A stretch of 64,000 bases of DNA from Lantana camara (Eukaryota > Streptophyta > Magnoliopsida > Lamiales > Verbenaceae). Under the pieces are notes generated by a model. That model made no database searches, was not told the DNA's origin, and saw only the letters and a list, made by a program, of their open reading frames with translations. Of the stretch, positions 1-10,706 are shown piece by piece. Every line of letters begins with the position of its first letter. Position 1 is the stretch's first letter. Made by a program: the position numbers and the translations under genes. The DNA is taken from contig CM074862.1 of NCBI GenBank assembly GCA_037501455.1, forward strand, positions 63,271,501 through 63,335,500, read 5' to 3'.

Positions 1-926
1 TATTAATACAAAGTGTTGGCCTTAAATTCGAGAATTGATTCATGCTTTTAGCAATTCAATTTCCAGCAGACGAACCCATTCAGATTTCATTTCGCAGAAG
101 AAGACGACGCAATCAAGGTATTAATTTCGAGCCTAGGTTAATTAGCATCCAACATTATTTACAATATGTATCCGACAATTTCTTGAATAAATATATACAA
201 ATAGAACATGGAGGACACACACTCATGCTCAAGATTCAAAGATGGATATGAAATTCACCTCAAGGGAAAATCGCTGCTTACCTTGGCTCTTGAAATGATG
301 AAGAAACGAGGAAGATATGAGCTCTTGAAGTGTGGGAAAGTCTTAGATCTTCATCCTCCTTTGAAGCCCTCCATGAATGATATAATTTGTGTGAAATGAA
401 GTTTGAAAAGAGGCTAGGTTAGGGTTTCAAGGTATATATATGGTGGCTAAAGGTTTCATTAGGGTTTGGGCCCAAATAAGTGACTTTTGGCCCAATAGGT
501 CAAATTTAAAAGGTTTAATGTCCAAACGGCTTCCGAAAAATATGAAATAAAATTTATTGAATCCGAATCACCGAATCGAGTTCAATGGTGGTGTCGGAAT
601 TCGAATTCGAATTCCCGAGCTCATATCGGTTCCAAACGCACCCTAAATTACCTAATTTAAATTAGGTCCAAAACTCCCAAAATTGCAAATAGGCCCAAGT
701 CCTATTTTACAATTCAACTCCAACATTTAATTTAAATTCATCCAAGTTCCATTCTCAAGTTGTCATGCAAGAATTCATATTCCACTATTTTGGATTTTAG
801 TCAATTAAGTCACATTTCAATCAAAGTTGGAATTAAACACATAAAAAGAGAACTAAATCACATAAGTGCGTAAAGTAAACTCTCTCGTGGCGCATACCTG
901 TACGATCTATCGGACGGGGCATCACA
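1..926 (-). repeat. Gypsy-1 3' LTR, partial (continues beyond window)
   Basis: On the minus strand it begins TGTGATGCCCCG directly after a G-rich polypurine tract. It contains the block GAGCTCGGGAATTCG (about 605-625), which recurs in the U3 of several other Gypsy LTRs here. The far end lies outside the window. Positions 42-400 can be translated but show no family resemblance and I treat them as noncoding. Confidence 0.75.
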
Positions 927-2310
927 ACCTCCCCCCCCTTAGGAGAACCTGTCCTCAGGTTCGTTGCTTGAAACAACTCCGGATACAACTTCCTCATCTT
1001 CTCCTCAGTCTCCCAAGTCGATTCCTCAGATTTCTGATCTCTCCACAACACTCTGACCAAGGGAATCTGCTTGTTTCTCAGCACTTGTACTTTCCGATCC
1101 TGAATCTCAACTGGGTGCTTCACAATCGTCAAATCGGACTCAAGCTGTACCTCTTCAACCGGTAAAACCGTCGACTCATCAGGGTAGAACTTCCGAAGCT
1201 GTAACACGTGGAACACATTATGAATTCCAGTCAAACTCGGCGGTAGGTCCAACCTATACGCCACCTCTCCAATCCTCTATAGAATCTCAAACGGTCCAAG
1301 ATATCGAGGGCTAAGCTTCCCACCTCTACCAATACGAGAAAAGTCTTTCCTAGGAGATGCCTTCAAGAAGACACGATCTCCGACCTCAAACTCGAGGGAC
1401 CTTCTCCTCTTATCCGTATAACTCTTCTGTCTATCCTGAGCCGCTTTCATTCTCTGCTGAAGCAACTTAACCTTCTCAACCATCTTCTCAATCTTAGACG
1501 AGACCTTAGCTCTCGTGAGCTTACCCTCCTTAGTCCATCGCCAATCCTCAATATCCCAATACAATGGCGACCTACACTTCCTCCCATAGAGTGCCTCGTA
1601 AGGAGCCATACCAATCGAAGCCTGAAAGTTGTTGTTGTAAGAGAACTCAACCAATGTCAAATGCTTATCCCATTTATCCTTAAAATCCAATGTACATGCC
1701 CTTAACATATCCTCGAGATACTTAATCAGCCGCTCTGATTGTCCATCAGTCTGAGGATGTGATGCGGTGCTAAACTTAAGCTTTGTACCCAAGCACTTCT
1801 AAAGATCCTGCCAAAAACTAGCTGTAAACCGAGGGTCCCGATCGGACACGATGCTAGCTGGAACTCCATGTAGTCTCACTATCTCATTATAATACAATTC
1901 AGCCAACTTAGCTACCTTATCCGTCATCCGAACCTTAAGGAAATGGGCAGACTTAGTCAAACGGTCAATCACTACCCAAATCCCGTCGAATCCTCTCCTA
2001 GACCTCGGCAGGCCGGACACAAAGTCCATAGTCACCTGCTCCCACTTCCATTCCGGTATCGGAAGTGGTTGGAGAGTAACTCCCGATTTTTGATGTTCTG
2101 CCTTAACCATCTGGCATTTCAGACATCGCTTCACAAAGAATGCGACATCCCTCTTCATGCCACTCCACCAATACAACTCTTTCAAGTCCTGGTACATCTT
2201 CATACCTCCTGGGTGAATGGAATAACCGGAGCGGTGCGCCTCCTCAAGTATTCCCCTATTGAGCTGGTTAGGCACACACACTCTTGCCTTGAACCTGAAC
2301 AAACCAGAAT
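833..2310 (-). pseudogene. pol: Gypsy-1 integrase with chromodomain-like C-terminus, broken
   Basis: Integrase inserts the cDNA copy into the genome. In order I see: the zinc-binding domain ([11 protein letters not shown], then CLKC), the catalytic core with Asp in MDFVSGL, Asp in SDRDPRF and Glu in [11 protein letters not shown], the [12 protein letters not shown] region, [14 protein letters not shown], and a chromodomain-like tail ending EESTWETEEKMRKLYPELF. Two in-frame stops interrupt one frame: TAG at 1799-1801 (a CAG codon in related copies) and TAG at 1277-1279 (a GAG codon in relatives). The upstream end is fused to gag at about 2308-2312. The frame has no stop at the polypurine tract and runs about 90 bases into the LTR, to 833. 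Protease, RT and RNase H are missing. Chromovirus placement comes from the tail; Del/Tekay is my best guess. Confidence 0.85.
927..944 (-). other. Polypurine tract of Gypsy-1
   Basis: Minus-strand AAGGGGGGGGAGGT lies immediately before the TG of the 3' LTR, the usual place for plus-strand priming. Confidence 0.75.
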
Positions 2311-2811
2311 ATACTTCTCAAAAGATCTTGATCCCTGCTTCAGCTCAGAGAACTCTTGAAGTCTGCGCTCCCGTGTACTATGAGGTATATACTTCTCATG
2401 GAACTCATGCACAAAAGTCTCCCAAGTGAACTCCATACCACTCCTCTCATGTCTGGCTCGAACTCCCTTGAGCCAGTTAGCTGCGTGTCACTGAATGAAT
2501 CGAGCAGTAAACACAACCCTATCCTGAGAGCTCCCTTCGCAAATCTCCCAAATACCACTAATCTCAGCTAACCACTCCTCAGCCTTAATGTCATCTCCCC
2601 CAAACCACTTAGGAGGGTTGTTGTTCCGAAACTCCCTATACGTAGCTGAGATAGTACCATCCTGACCATCAAATGGTGGTGTCTGCTGTCTTTGATTCTG
2701 TTGTAACTGATTGAGAAGTGCCTGAACAATGTTCTCCACATTCAGTGGTGGTGGCGGAGGCGGATGAGGCGCATCCGATGAAGCCTCTCGGTCACGGCGT
2801 CTAGGAGGCAT
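2311..2811 (-). pseudogene. gag: Gypsy-1 gag N-terminal half, broken
   Basis: Gag forms the particle that packages element RNA. The start chosen is the ATG at 2811 giving MPPRRRDREA, which matches the MPP start of Gypsy-2 gag; eight upstream codons in frame look like leader. A Pro-rich and Gln-rich N-terminus leads into a retrotransposon gag domain (NNPPKWFGGDDIKAEEWL, later EFSELKQGSRSFEKYI). A TGA at 2488-2490 interrupts it. After EKYI the sequence changes abruptly to integrase in another frame, so the rest of gag, including the zinc knuckle, is gone. On the plus strand the same bases give only unconvincing shadow frames. Confidence 0.8.
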
Positions 2812-2994
2812 ACTGAAATTCAAAAATTCAAGCAATATTGATGCAAGTGGATTAGTTCGTGTTTATGTATACAAGTATTAGAAATAAACAAGTATTCAAG
2901 TAAATGAGTCATATAATCACATTGTCCTATGCCGTACCAACTAGACAGACTCGATACGACACTAGAGCTCGGTTTTGCAACCTAGAGCTCTGAT
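2812..2994 (-). other. Gypsy-1 5' leader and half of the primer-binding site
   Basis: Between the gag start and the Copia-1 insertion. The minus-strand sequence ATCAGAGCTCTAGGTTGC at the right edge is the second half of a TGGTATCAGAGC primer site; the first half lies at 25424-25431 beyond Copia-1. The last five bases, CTGAT, are the left target duplication. Confidence 0.75.
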
Positions 2995-3380
2995 TGTTGT
3001 AAAACACGAATCAGAAAGCAGCGGAATTTAAAAAATTTTTCCCAACAAAAGGACCTTGCACTCGCAATCGTGTAACCAAATTCGTAGAGACAGAAAACTT
3101 ACTTTTCTTTTGTTCTTTCTTGAAGCGTTTCAAGCCACCCAAGAACGCTCTTCTCGCGGCTTGATCCCCTCTCCTTGGTAAAGCTCGAATCTTCAAACTT
3201 CTAACTTGAAGTCTCTAGAGAAAGTCCACCAACTTGATCACAATCTAACTAGTAAGGATGCTAGTTCTCTAGTTAGTGTTTATGCTTAACCTAGGGTTTA
3301 TTCGATCTTGGAGAAAGGAAGGTGTTCAACACATGAACCAAAAGAATTGCCCATTAGCTCTAAAGGGGAGCATGAGCTCC

Positions 3381-3392
3381 CCTATATATAGG
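3381..3392 (-). promoter_or_regulatory. Predicted TATA box of Copia-1 3' LTR
   Basis: CCTATATATAGG, about 330 bases downstream (minus strand) of the CACGTG cluster. Transcription would be expected to start some 30 bases lower, near 3350. The same box is at 23850-23861 in the other LTR, and a variant TATAAATA is found in Copia-2. Confidence 0.55.
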
Positions 3393-3723
3393 AAAGGGAG
3401 AGGGACGGCCGAACCTATTCCTTGTTGGACAAGGATTTGGTTCCTCTCTCTCCTATTACTTGATCATCAAGTATTTTCCAACTTTGACTTTGAATTCTAA
3501 TTCAAGTCAACTTTTAAGAGAGCTAAAAATATCCAAACTATTTTTGGATAATTTTATACTTTATTTATTATAAAATAAATAACTTATTTTTATCTAATTA
3601 ATTAATTCGTAATTAATTAACTAGATTATTTTTCTCCAAAATAAGACTTTCTTTTTAATTCAAAATTAAACCAAAGTCTATTAAATAATTAACACATTTA
3701 ATTATTTAATACATATATATTCA

Positions 3724-3791
3724 CACGTGTGTGACACGTGTCACAATGACACGTGTCACTCACATGAGCCACACGTGTGATTTCACACATG
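3724..3791 (-). promoter_or_regulatory. CACGTG (G-box/ABRE-like) cluster, Copia-1 3' LTR
   Basis: CACGTG at 3724, 3735, 3750 and 3772, with CACATG at 3761 and 3786 where the partner LTR still has CACGTG. CACGTGTC and GACACGTG are the form bound by plant bZIP and bHLH factors in ABA, stress and light responses (known for plant promoters; inferred here). Confidence 0.6.
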
Positions 3792-4938
3792 TGGAACCCT
3801 CTTGGCCCGATTAACTCGTTTAATCATTTTAAAGCCTCAACTCATGTAACCAAGTTGTTGTGTGTGACCCTCTAGGTTCTCAATTCAATTAGCAGTGACC
3901 CTAATTAATTAATTCACTAATTAATTAATCAGTCCACAGATTAAACGACCATAGTCTAGCAACAGGTGTTTAACCCCTAGCTGAATTGGAATGTTCGGAT
4001 TCGACAGAACCTTTAAGTCATTGATTCATGCGAGATACAATCCTCCTACTTACTATCTCTCAACCAAGATCTAGGGCAAGGGAATAATCAGAACCCTAAT
4101 AATCCGGTCTTAAAGCTAAGTGTATTTCATATCCATTTGATCTCAATCCAAGAAACCCTTTTCTTGATGTCTTGATCTACTGCCTTGGCCAAGGACTCCA
4201 TATGACATATGAATGACTTACACAATAAGAGATCACCTTGCAAATGCAAGTGTAGGTCCTTTCTTGATTCTCATTCACTTTCATGAATCACTTGTGCAGC
4301 CCCAGCATAAGCCTTGAATCAGTTGTCTAAGGCGACACCCTTTAAAGCTTATACCTAAGACTACAGAGTTAACTCATAAAGTGACAAGGAACCTCAAGTC
4401 TAAGGATCAATTAATCACATCAATGACTCGTGAGATATTTCCTAATCTGGAAGTTTCCATTTCCTGAAATAGAAACTTCCTTTCCCATTTAGGAGTGTTC
4501 TCACACGGGGCACCTCAGTGAACTTACTTATTAAAGTAAGCACCCTCATGTATCACGCACGTATCAACTATACACTTTGCACCTCCATGAAACAAGGTGG
4601 TCCTTCTTAAGGGCGTGATCCCACAAGCAAGCCTTAGAGGAGTCAGGTTGACACTCCCACTGTCTGTAGGACTCATCGGCTTGGAGTATTTTACTAATCA
4701 TGACTTATGTGATATAGGGCTCGTTTCATGAACCATTTCACCTAAATGGTAGAGTCATAAAGTCATCAGGATTAGGGGAGTTCTCATACATGCACAGCTA
4801 AAGTAAACGCATACCAAACAAGAGCATATAAAGAAGTGTTGCCTCAATTCGTTATTTTATTCAAAGATTGTCTGTGATTACAATAAGGAAAAGCACAAAG
4901 CGGACATACAATCGGCTTTTAGGGCACTATTCCTAACA

Positions 4939-4950
4939 ATCTCCCACTTG
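4939..4950 (-). other. Polypurine tract of Copia-1
   Basis: Minus-strand AAGTGGGAGAT immediately precedes the LTR TGTTAGG; identical in Copia-2. Confidence 0.75.
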
Positions 4951-4954
4951 CCCG

Positions 4955-5883
4955 TCAAAGCCATTCTAAAGCTACTCTAAGCCCCATCTTCTGAAGATGA
5001 CCTTGGAAAGCTTCTCGACTAAGGGGTTTAGTAAGTGGATCTGCCACGTTCTCTGCTGATGTGACCCTCTCAATTTGCACATCTCCTCTTTTGATAATAT
5101 CACGGATTAGGTGATACTTCCTCATAATGTGCTTGGTCCGTTGGTGAGATCTTGGTTCTCTTGCTTGAGCAACCGCCCCAGTGTTGTCACAAAACACAGT
5201 AATGGGGTCTTTCATGCTAGGAACAACATTCAACTCTTGAGTGAAGTTTCTAATCCAAACACCTTCCTTAGCTGCATCATTTGCAGCTAAGTATTCGGCC
5301 TCAGTGGTCGAATCTGCAGTGGTTGTTTGCTTGGAACTCTTCCAACTCACTGCTCCGCCGTTTAGGCTGAAAATGTATCCTGACATTGACTTAAAATCAT
5401 CTAAGTCTGATGCAAAGCTTGCATCGCGGTATCCTTCAACAGTAAGATCTTTCTGACCTCTGTAAACTAAGAATAAATCTTTAGTACTTTTCAAGTACTT
5501 AAGAATATTCTTCACGGCAGCCCAGTGACCATCTCCAGGGTTAGATTGGAAACGACTTGTCACACTAAGTGCATAAGCCACATCCGGTCGAGTACATAAC
5601 ATTGCATACATTATGCTACCTATTGCTGACGCATAAGGTATATGAGTCATTCTCTCCTTCTCAAGGTTAGTCTTAGGACACATCTTCTTTGAAAGACATG
5701 TTCCTACACTCATAGGAAGGTTCTTAACCTTTGCTGACTCCATATTGAATCTCTTCAATACTTTGTCAATGTACATCGACTGTGATAGTCCTATTAACCT
5801 TCTAGATCTATCTCTATAGATTTTAATTCCAAGGATATAGGACGCATCACCAAGATCTTTCATCTCGAATCTAATTTGAGAAA
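4955..5883 (-). pseudogene. pol: Copia-1 RT C-terminal part and RNase H
   Basis: RT copies element RNA into DNA and RNase H removes the RNA. This piece begins at FEMKDLGDASYILG, runs through the connection (MYIDKVLKRFNME, GSIMYAMLCTRPDVAYALS) and ends with RNase H: Asp in GYRDASFASD, Glu in STTEAEYLAA, Asp in VFCDNTGA, then ADPLTKPLSREAF and the stop at 4955-4957. This segment is itself open for about 300 codons. It is cut off from the rest of RT by a foreign stretch at 5884-5977. Copia-2 carries the same region with more damage. Confidence 0.88.
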
Positions 5884-5977
5884 GGCGATTTATGCCTTAT
5901 CGACCTATTTCACTCATGGTTCGGGCGTTAAAAATCGGTGAGGTTTCCTCTTCCTTATTAGGAAAAGGGGGTGATGT
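5884..5977 (-). other. Unexplained replacement segment inside Copia-1 RT
   Basis: In Copia-2 the codons for KDDMKVTKLWLSNQFEMKD are continuous (about 48410-48450). In Copia-1 some 25-30 bases of that stretch are replaced by about 90 bases of unrelated sequence containing the small palindrome TTCCTAATAAGGAA. RT is frameshifted and stopped here. It could be filler DNA from break repair or the remnant of a small insertion; I cannot assign its source. Confidence 0.6.
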
Positions 5978-6965
5978 CATCCTTCGAATTCCCAATAAGA
6001 AGGATGTCATCAACATAAAGTACTGAGAATTGCACTGAGGTCTCCAATTCCTTTCTATACACACATGATTCATTCGAGATTTGCATGAAGCCAAACGCTT
6101 TGACTGATTCATCAAATCGAATGTTCCAATTCCTAGAAGCCTGTTTCAATCCATAGATTGATCTTTGGAGTTTGCAAACCTTTTGCTCACTCCCACTGAA
6201 TGTGAAACCTATGGGTTGCTCCATATAAATGTCTTTGTCAATGTCACCATTGAGAAAGGCAGTTTTCACATCCATTTGCCATATCTCATAGTCATAATAT
6301 GCAGCAATGGCAAGCTTGATTCGAATGGACTTTTGCATTGCAACTGGCGAAAAGGTTTCGTCAAAGTCCACGCCGGGTCTTTGAGTGAATCCTTTTGCAA
6401 CCAGTCTTGCATTGTAGGCTGCAATGCTTCCATCAACTCCAAGCTTTCTCTTAAAGATCCATTTGCAACCTATGGGTTTGACCCCATCAGACAAATCGAC
6501 CAAGGTCCAAACTTGGTTGGAGTTCATGGAATCCATTTCGGATTTCATGGCTTCTATCCACTGTTCAGAGTCAGAATCTGAAAGTGCCTCCTCATATGTT
6601 GAAGGATCATTATCCTTTTGAGAGATTTCATGGAAGAATCCATACCATCTCTCCGGCTGTCTAGGAGTGCGTTCAGAACGCCTTAGAGGAGGATTTACAT
6701 GTGTATCGAAATTCGTGATTGGTTGTGGTCGATCAGTAGGGGACGTTTCTTCAGTGGGTGGCGTGGGGTTACTTTGTACTTCTTCTAATTCTATGATCTT
6801 GCCTTTCTTTTCTTTAAGGAACGGTTCCTCAAGAAAAGTGGCATTTCTGGAAACAAACACCTTTTGCTCATATTGATCATAGAAGTAGTATCCTATGGAT
6901 TCCTTAGGATAACCGACAAAGTAGCATAAGTTAGAACGAGATTCTAACTTATCTCCCACTGTCCT
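5978..6965 (-). pseudogene. pol: Copia-1 integrase C-terminus and RT N-terminal part
   Basis: Read on the minus strand from the Gypsy-2 insertion: integrase C-terminal domain (GDKLESRSNLCYFVGYPKE, YYFYDQYEQKVFVSRNATFLEE), a variable linker rich in Thr, Pro and Glu, then RT starting around EQWIEAMKSEMDSM with CKWIFKRKLG, ARLVAKGFTQRPGVDFDETF, the first catalytic Asp in WQMDVKTAFLNGD, QSIYGL-like YGLKQASRNW and the double Asp in LYVDDILLIG. It stays open until the foreign segment below 5978. The last five bases before Gypsy-2, GTCCT (6961-6965), are the left target duplication. Confidence 0.9.
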
Positions 6966-8510
6966 TGTAGCACCCGAGCGTGAGGTACCACATCCCCCGC
7001 ACCGGGACCCGACCCGTATGTGAAATGGAAGTCCATACATATGCCAAATCCACAGCGAACGGGGACACAACACACACGCTTTGCTAGGCGGGACTAACCC
7101 TTAAACCATTCAACTCAAGATAACTTAAAATCAGAGTCAAAATAAAATTCGCGGAAGCAAGAATAACATAGCATATACAATGAGCCACCAAGCATAAACT
7201 ATAATCATATACAAAAATACCAACAAGAGTATGAATATGAGACAAAAGGAAGTGCTAAACATAAATGCAAGACCTAGACGACTTGTATTCCCGCCTAGCA
7301 CTCCTATTCCTGCACAAAACAACTGAAAACAACCGGGTTAAGTCTAAAAGAGACTGGTGGGTATAAAAACGGGGCATAAGATATATAATATCGCATAATT
7401 TAAACATATACATGCAAGCCTTAATCCCGTGTGAAGTTTAGTAAGACTTTACCAAGTTATTAAAACAAAGGAAAACATCAACGGGATTACGACGTTCATA
7501 TTCATTCATAATTGTTCATAAGGGTTTATGGCCCGGCGAGTGGGCGTGCACAATCTCCAACCTACTCCTCGTGTAATCATAGTTAATTATTCAATAATTC
7601 ATTATCATACATAAATCTTTTGTGCTCATAAATACATGATCATAATCATTCATATACTCCTTATTCCTCCGGGTGGTGGATGGGCTTGCAAGACCCGGCC
7701 ACCGGTTCATACATAGGCCAATGTGGGTACATGAATCCCCCAAGGGCACTCAGCTCCCATTCCCCGCTAAAACTCCTAGGGAGGGCCGGTATCACCGTAG
7801 TTTGGTTGGGACTAGTATATGGGATCCCCGTCAGCCCTTGCTTCCTCGGTTAGCCACATTTACTAAGTCCTGGGGCCCGTGCCATCATAAATCATAAATA
7901 TCTCGCCAAACATAAGGTAGGGTTCATAAATAAAAGAAAGGGGGTCATACGTTTGAAATTATTTACCCGAAATGACTCGATATATATAAATATACGATTT
8001 TGGCTTAAAACTTTGCACATAAGGAATATATAAGGTTGTTTTAACTAATAGAAGAAAAACCCACCTTTAACCAAAGCAAAAGAAAGGCACAAGCGTCTCA
8101 AGGCTCGCCCTCGTCTCCGACCAAACCCGAATCTGTGCAAATGAAAAGGTATGAGACTCAATGACCACATATGACGCTCGGCAATGAAGTGAACATGACG
8201 TGAATGCATAAATGATCATATTATATCATAAAAATGTTCATGTGCACTATTAATAAATTTAAAACATATAATCATTCATTCGTTCATATATTTCATTCAA
8301 TTTCATAAGTTCATAAATTCATATAAATTTCATAAATTCATAAATTCATAATTCATAATGCATATCAATTAATCTAAATCCATTTAATAAGCATAACACA
8401 TATTATTCAAATTCACATTTAGGAATAAAATAAATAAAACGTTCAATCAATAGTCGGTAATTAAATACGCGAAATAGAAATCAATTAATTTCAATAATTA
8501 AATTAAATCA

Positions 8511-8630
8511 AATAATATTTAAAATATATATAATAATTATATATAATATATAATAAACATATATAATATATATATATATAATAATATATAATCATATGCA
8601 TATATATAATATATATATATACACGTACAC
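8511..8630. repeat. AT-rich simple-sequence tract in Gypsy-2 3' LTR
   Basis: Irregular (AT)n/(TATAA)n runs of about 120 bases. The partner LTR tract at 17000-17110 differs in length, as expected of slippage. Translations of the flanking CA-rich stretch are low-complexity and not genes. Confidence 0.8.
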
Positions 8631-8862
8631 ACACCCACATATGCATGCAATATATATGCTATACACTATACACAAACCATGCATGCATTTATATATTTTA
8701 CATGCATATATAATCACAAAACCATGCACACAGAAACATATATATATAAATACACAGCCACACACACATGCATGCAAGACACAAACACACGCAGCAGCTA
8801 TGCAACAGAAACGGCAGCAGCAACAGCTCCAGAAAGAAGCAGAAAAATTCAAGCAAAATGGG

Positions 8863-8987
8863 GTGACACCCCCGTGTCACCACCAAAGCCTGGACCGAGA
8901 CACCCCCGTGTCTCGGTACAGCAAGATCAGCCCACACAGCACCCCCGTGTCTCAGCGGAAAAGCAACAATCGACACCCCCGTGTCCC
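8863..8987. repeat. Cluster of four CCCC-loop inverted repeats, Gypsy-2 3' LTR
   Basis: GTGACAC CCCC GTGTCAC (8863-8880), CCGAGACAC CCCC GTGTCTCGG (8895-8916), GCACCCCCGTGTCTC (8939-8953, imperfect) and CGACACCCCCGTGTCCC (8971-8987). Core GACACCCCCGTGTC repeats every 30-45 bases; outer arms differ between units 1 and 2 but stay self-complementary. Confidence 0.85.
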
Positions 8988-9949
8988 AAACCAGAATCAT
9001 CCCCTGTTTTAACAGAAAAACGCAGCAGCAACTACAGCTATGTACAAGTAAGAAAGGCAACAAAAATTATGCATGAAAAGCTGTAAGAACTCCTCTAGAA
9101 TGATCCCATAAAGCCACGAAATTAACAACAAAAAGGAGGAAGGAATTATGGCAGTTTTGACAGCAACTCCTGCGTGAAAAAAACAGAGCAAAACGCGAAG
9201 AAGAACAGGGCAAGCTTGAACTCAATCAATCCGATTTCATTCAGGTCTATAAGTGCCTCAAAAGTGCAGCAAAATATCATGTATTCAACAAGTAAATCAG
9301 TTCCAAAAGTGATCAATCAAGACAACAACCATACGTGATCTTCATGTGGATTTTTCTCAAAAATGTCATAAATGATATATCATAAATACCTCAACAACCA
9401 CAAAATCAATGACCATAAATGATATGAGGATGTCAAAACAATCAATCCCAAGCTTGGAATCAATCTAAATCATTGAGAATCGAAGAAGATCAACATTTGC
9501 CCAAAATCACCCCATTTTCGGAAAACCGCCCAGAAATGAAGAAACCATGCTCAAATTCATGAATGAAAGGGTGGAAATGATCAGAATTAAACATATAATA
9601 CAACCCTTAACTTACCTTGATGATTGGTTGAAGTTTGGAGGAGATTTGAGCTCCAAAATCTCCAAAGTTGAAGGGTTACGGGACTGGAATGAGGAACAGA
9701 AGCTTTGGCTGAGTTTTGGGGATTGTGTGAGGATAATCTCGGTCAAGGCTTGTTATGTCATGATAGATGGTTGAGTTAGGGTTTCAAAGAATCAAACCAT
9801 GGTTACTTTGGTTATGGTTTGGCCAAGATATGGCTGATTTTGTTCAACAAGGTCAAGTTGAATGCCGTTTCGTTTTTCGGTTGGATTTCGGAGTTTCAAA
9901 TGACTTAGGAAAATTATAAGGCTAAGTTTACTAAACTCGATTTTTCGTT

Positions 9950-10056
9950 ATGAGTTCAGCGGAGTTGACGGAACTCGAATCCGAGTTCCCGAGCTCAAGA
10001 TATTAAATTCGGAACCAAGGGTACGCTAAGTGCTCGTTAGCTCCCGTTTTGGTTCC
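9950..10056 (-). promoter_or_regulatory. Conserved U3 block of Gypsy LTRs (Gypsy-2 copy)
   Basis: Minus strand: ACGAGCACTTAGCGTACCC, then CTTGAGCTCGGGAACTCGG and GTCAACTCCGCTGAACTC. Related blocks occur in Gypsy-1 3' LTR, Gypsy-3 and the gag-only family, in each case about 300-400 bases upstream of the splice-donor-like site. This level of shared sequence between otherwise different U3 regions suggests a promoter element. Confidence 0.45.
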
Positions 10057-10674
10057 TCGAAACAAATTAAATCCGTTAACATATCAAATGAATTCGAAAA
10101 CATAAATCGAGCATAAAATCATGTTCATAACACATATATGTACGACATATTAGAAAATCGTGGCAATTTGATATCATATCATATAAGAACGAAGTACAAA
10201 ATAAACGAACAAACTCATACATGCAATTCATGCATAAATTATGAAATTCCATGCAAAAATTCAACCAAATTCATGCAATAATAATTCCCATGCAAAAATT
10301 GAAATAAAATTCATGCATAATTAATTCCCATGCATAAATATATTAAATCAAAGTTCATGCATAAATATATATTTTTCTACGTATAAATATATATATGAAT
10401 AATTAATTAATTAAAACATGATTAGTTAACATAACATATAATTAGCATAATCATTAAATTAATAATAAAATAATTAAACATATATATATAAATATATAAT
10501 ACGAAATATATATATATAAAATTAATAATATTAAAATAAAATAATATAAAATAATATAATAAATAATAACAATTATATTAAAATTAAATATAAAACACGT
10601 AAAAACAATTAATTAGTGCAAATTGATAAACACATACGTCGTACCTTTTCGTCCGAAAAGTCGGGGCGTTACAA

Positions 10675-10692
10675 TCTCTCCCCCTTAAAAGA
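10675..10692 (-). other. Polypurine tract of Gypsy-2
   Basis: Minus-strand TTTTAAGGGGGAGAGAT sits directly before TGTAACGCCCCG of the 3' LTR. Confidence 0.8.
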
Positions 10693-10706
10693 ATCCTTCC
10701 TCGGAT

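Larger units (their letters stand above)
2995..4938 (-). repeat. Copia-1 3' LTR (1944 bp)
   Basis: Minus strand TGTTAGGAATAG to a terminal ACA; its partner at 23464-25422 is nearly identical throughout. It carries a CACGTG cluster and a TATA box in plausible promoter order. Confidence 0.93.
7310..9615 (-). other. Putative LTR-internal intron, Gypsy-2 3' LTR
   Basis: Minus strand CAAG|GTAAGTTAAG (boundary 9616/9615) to TTTTGTGCAG|GAATAGG (7310/7309), 2306 bases. The donor is the plant consensus, and a leader-like C/T-rich stretch precedes it. Donor and acceptor occupy the same relative positions in other Gypsy LTR families of this window. No transcript evidence is available. Confidence 0.45.
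6966..10673 (-). repeat. Gypsy-2 3' LTR (3708 bp)
   Basis: Minus strand TGTAACGCCCCG to GGGTGCTACA. Landmarks in element orientation: U3 block with CTTGAGCTCGGGAACTCGG (9995-9977), consensus 5' splice site (9616/9615), inverted-repeat cluster (8987-8863), AT-rich tract, CAG acceptor (7312-7310), GCTAGGCGG (7299-7291), CCGCCTAGC (7091-7083), GTGCGGGGGATGTGG near the end. Confidence 0.95.

Noticed and set aside
3011..3196. 61-codon minus-strand frame in both Copia-1 LTRs
   Set aside because: It lies in the transcribed end of the LTR before the primer site, is very basic, and is not an open frame of similar length in Copia-2.
5241..5456. Plus-strand frame inside Copia-1 RNase H, repeated at 47692-47994
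   Set aside because: Antisense shadow of a conserved coding region; its conservation follows from RNase H on the other strand.
8863..8987. CRISPR-like array of spaced palindromes
   Set aside because: Units are imperfect, spacing is irregular, the DNA is plant retrotransposon LTR, and no cas genes exist.
8596..9086. Overlapping frames on both strands over the CA-rich part of Gypsy-2 LTR
   Set aside because: They arise from TACACACA and CAG-type simple sequence. Their persistence in both LTRs only reflects LTR identity.
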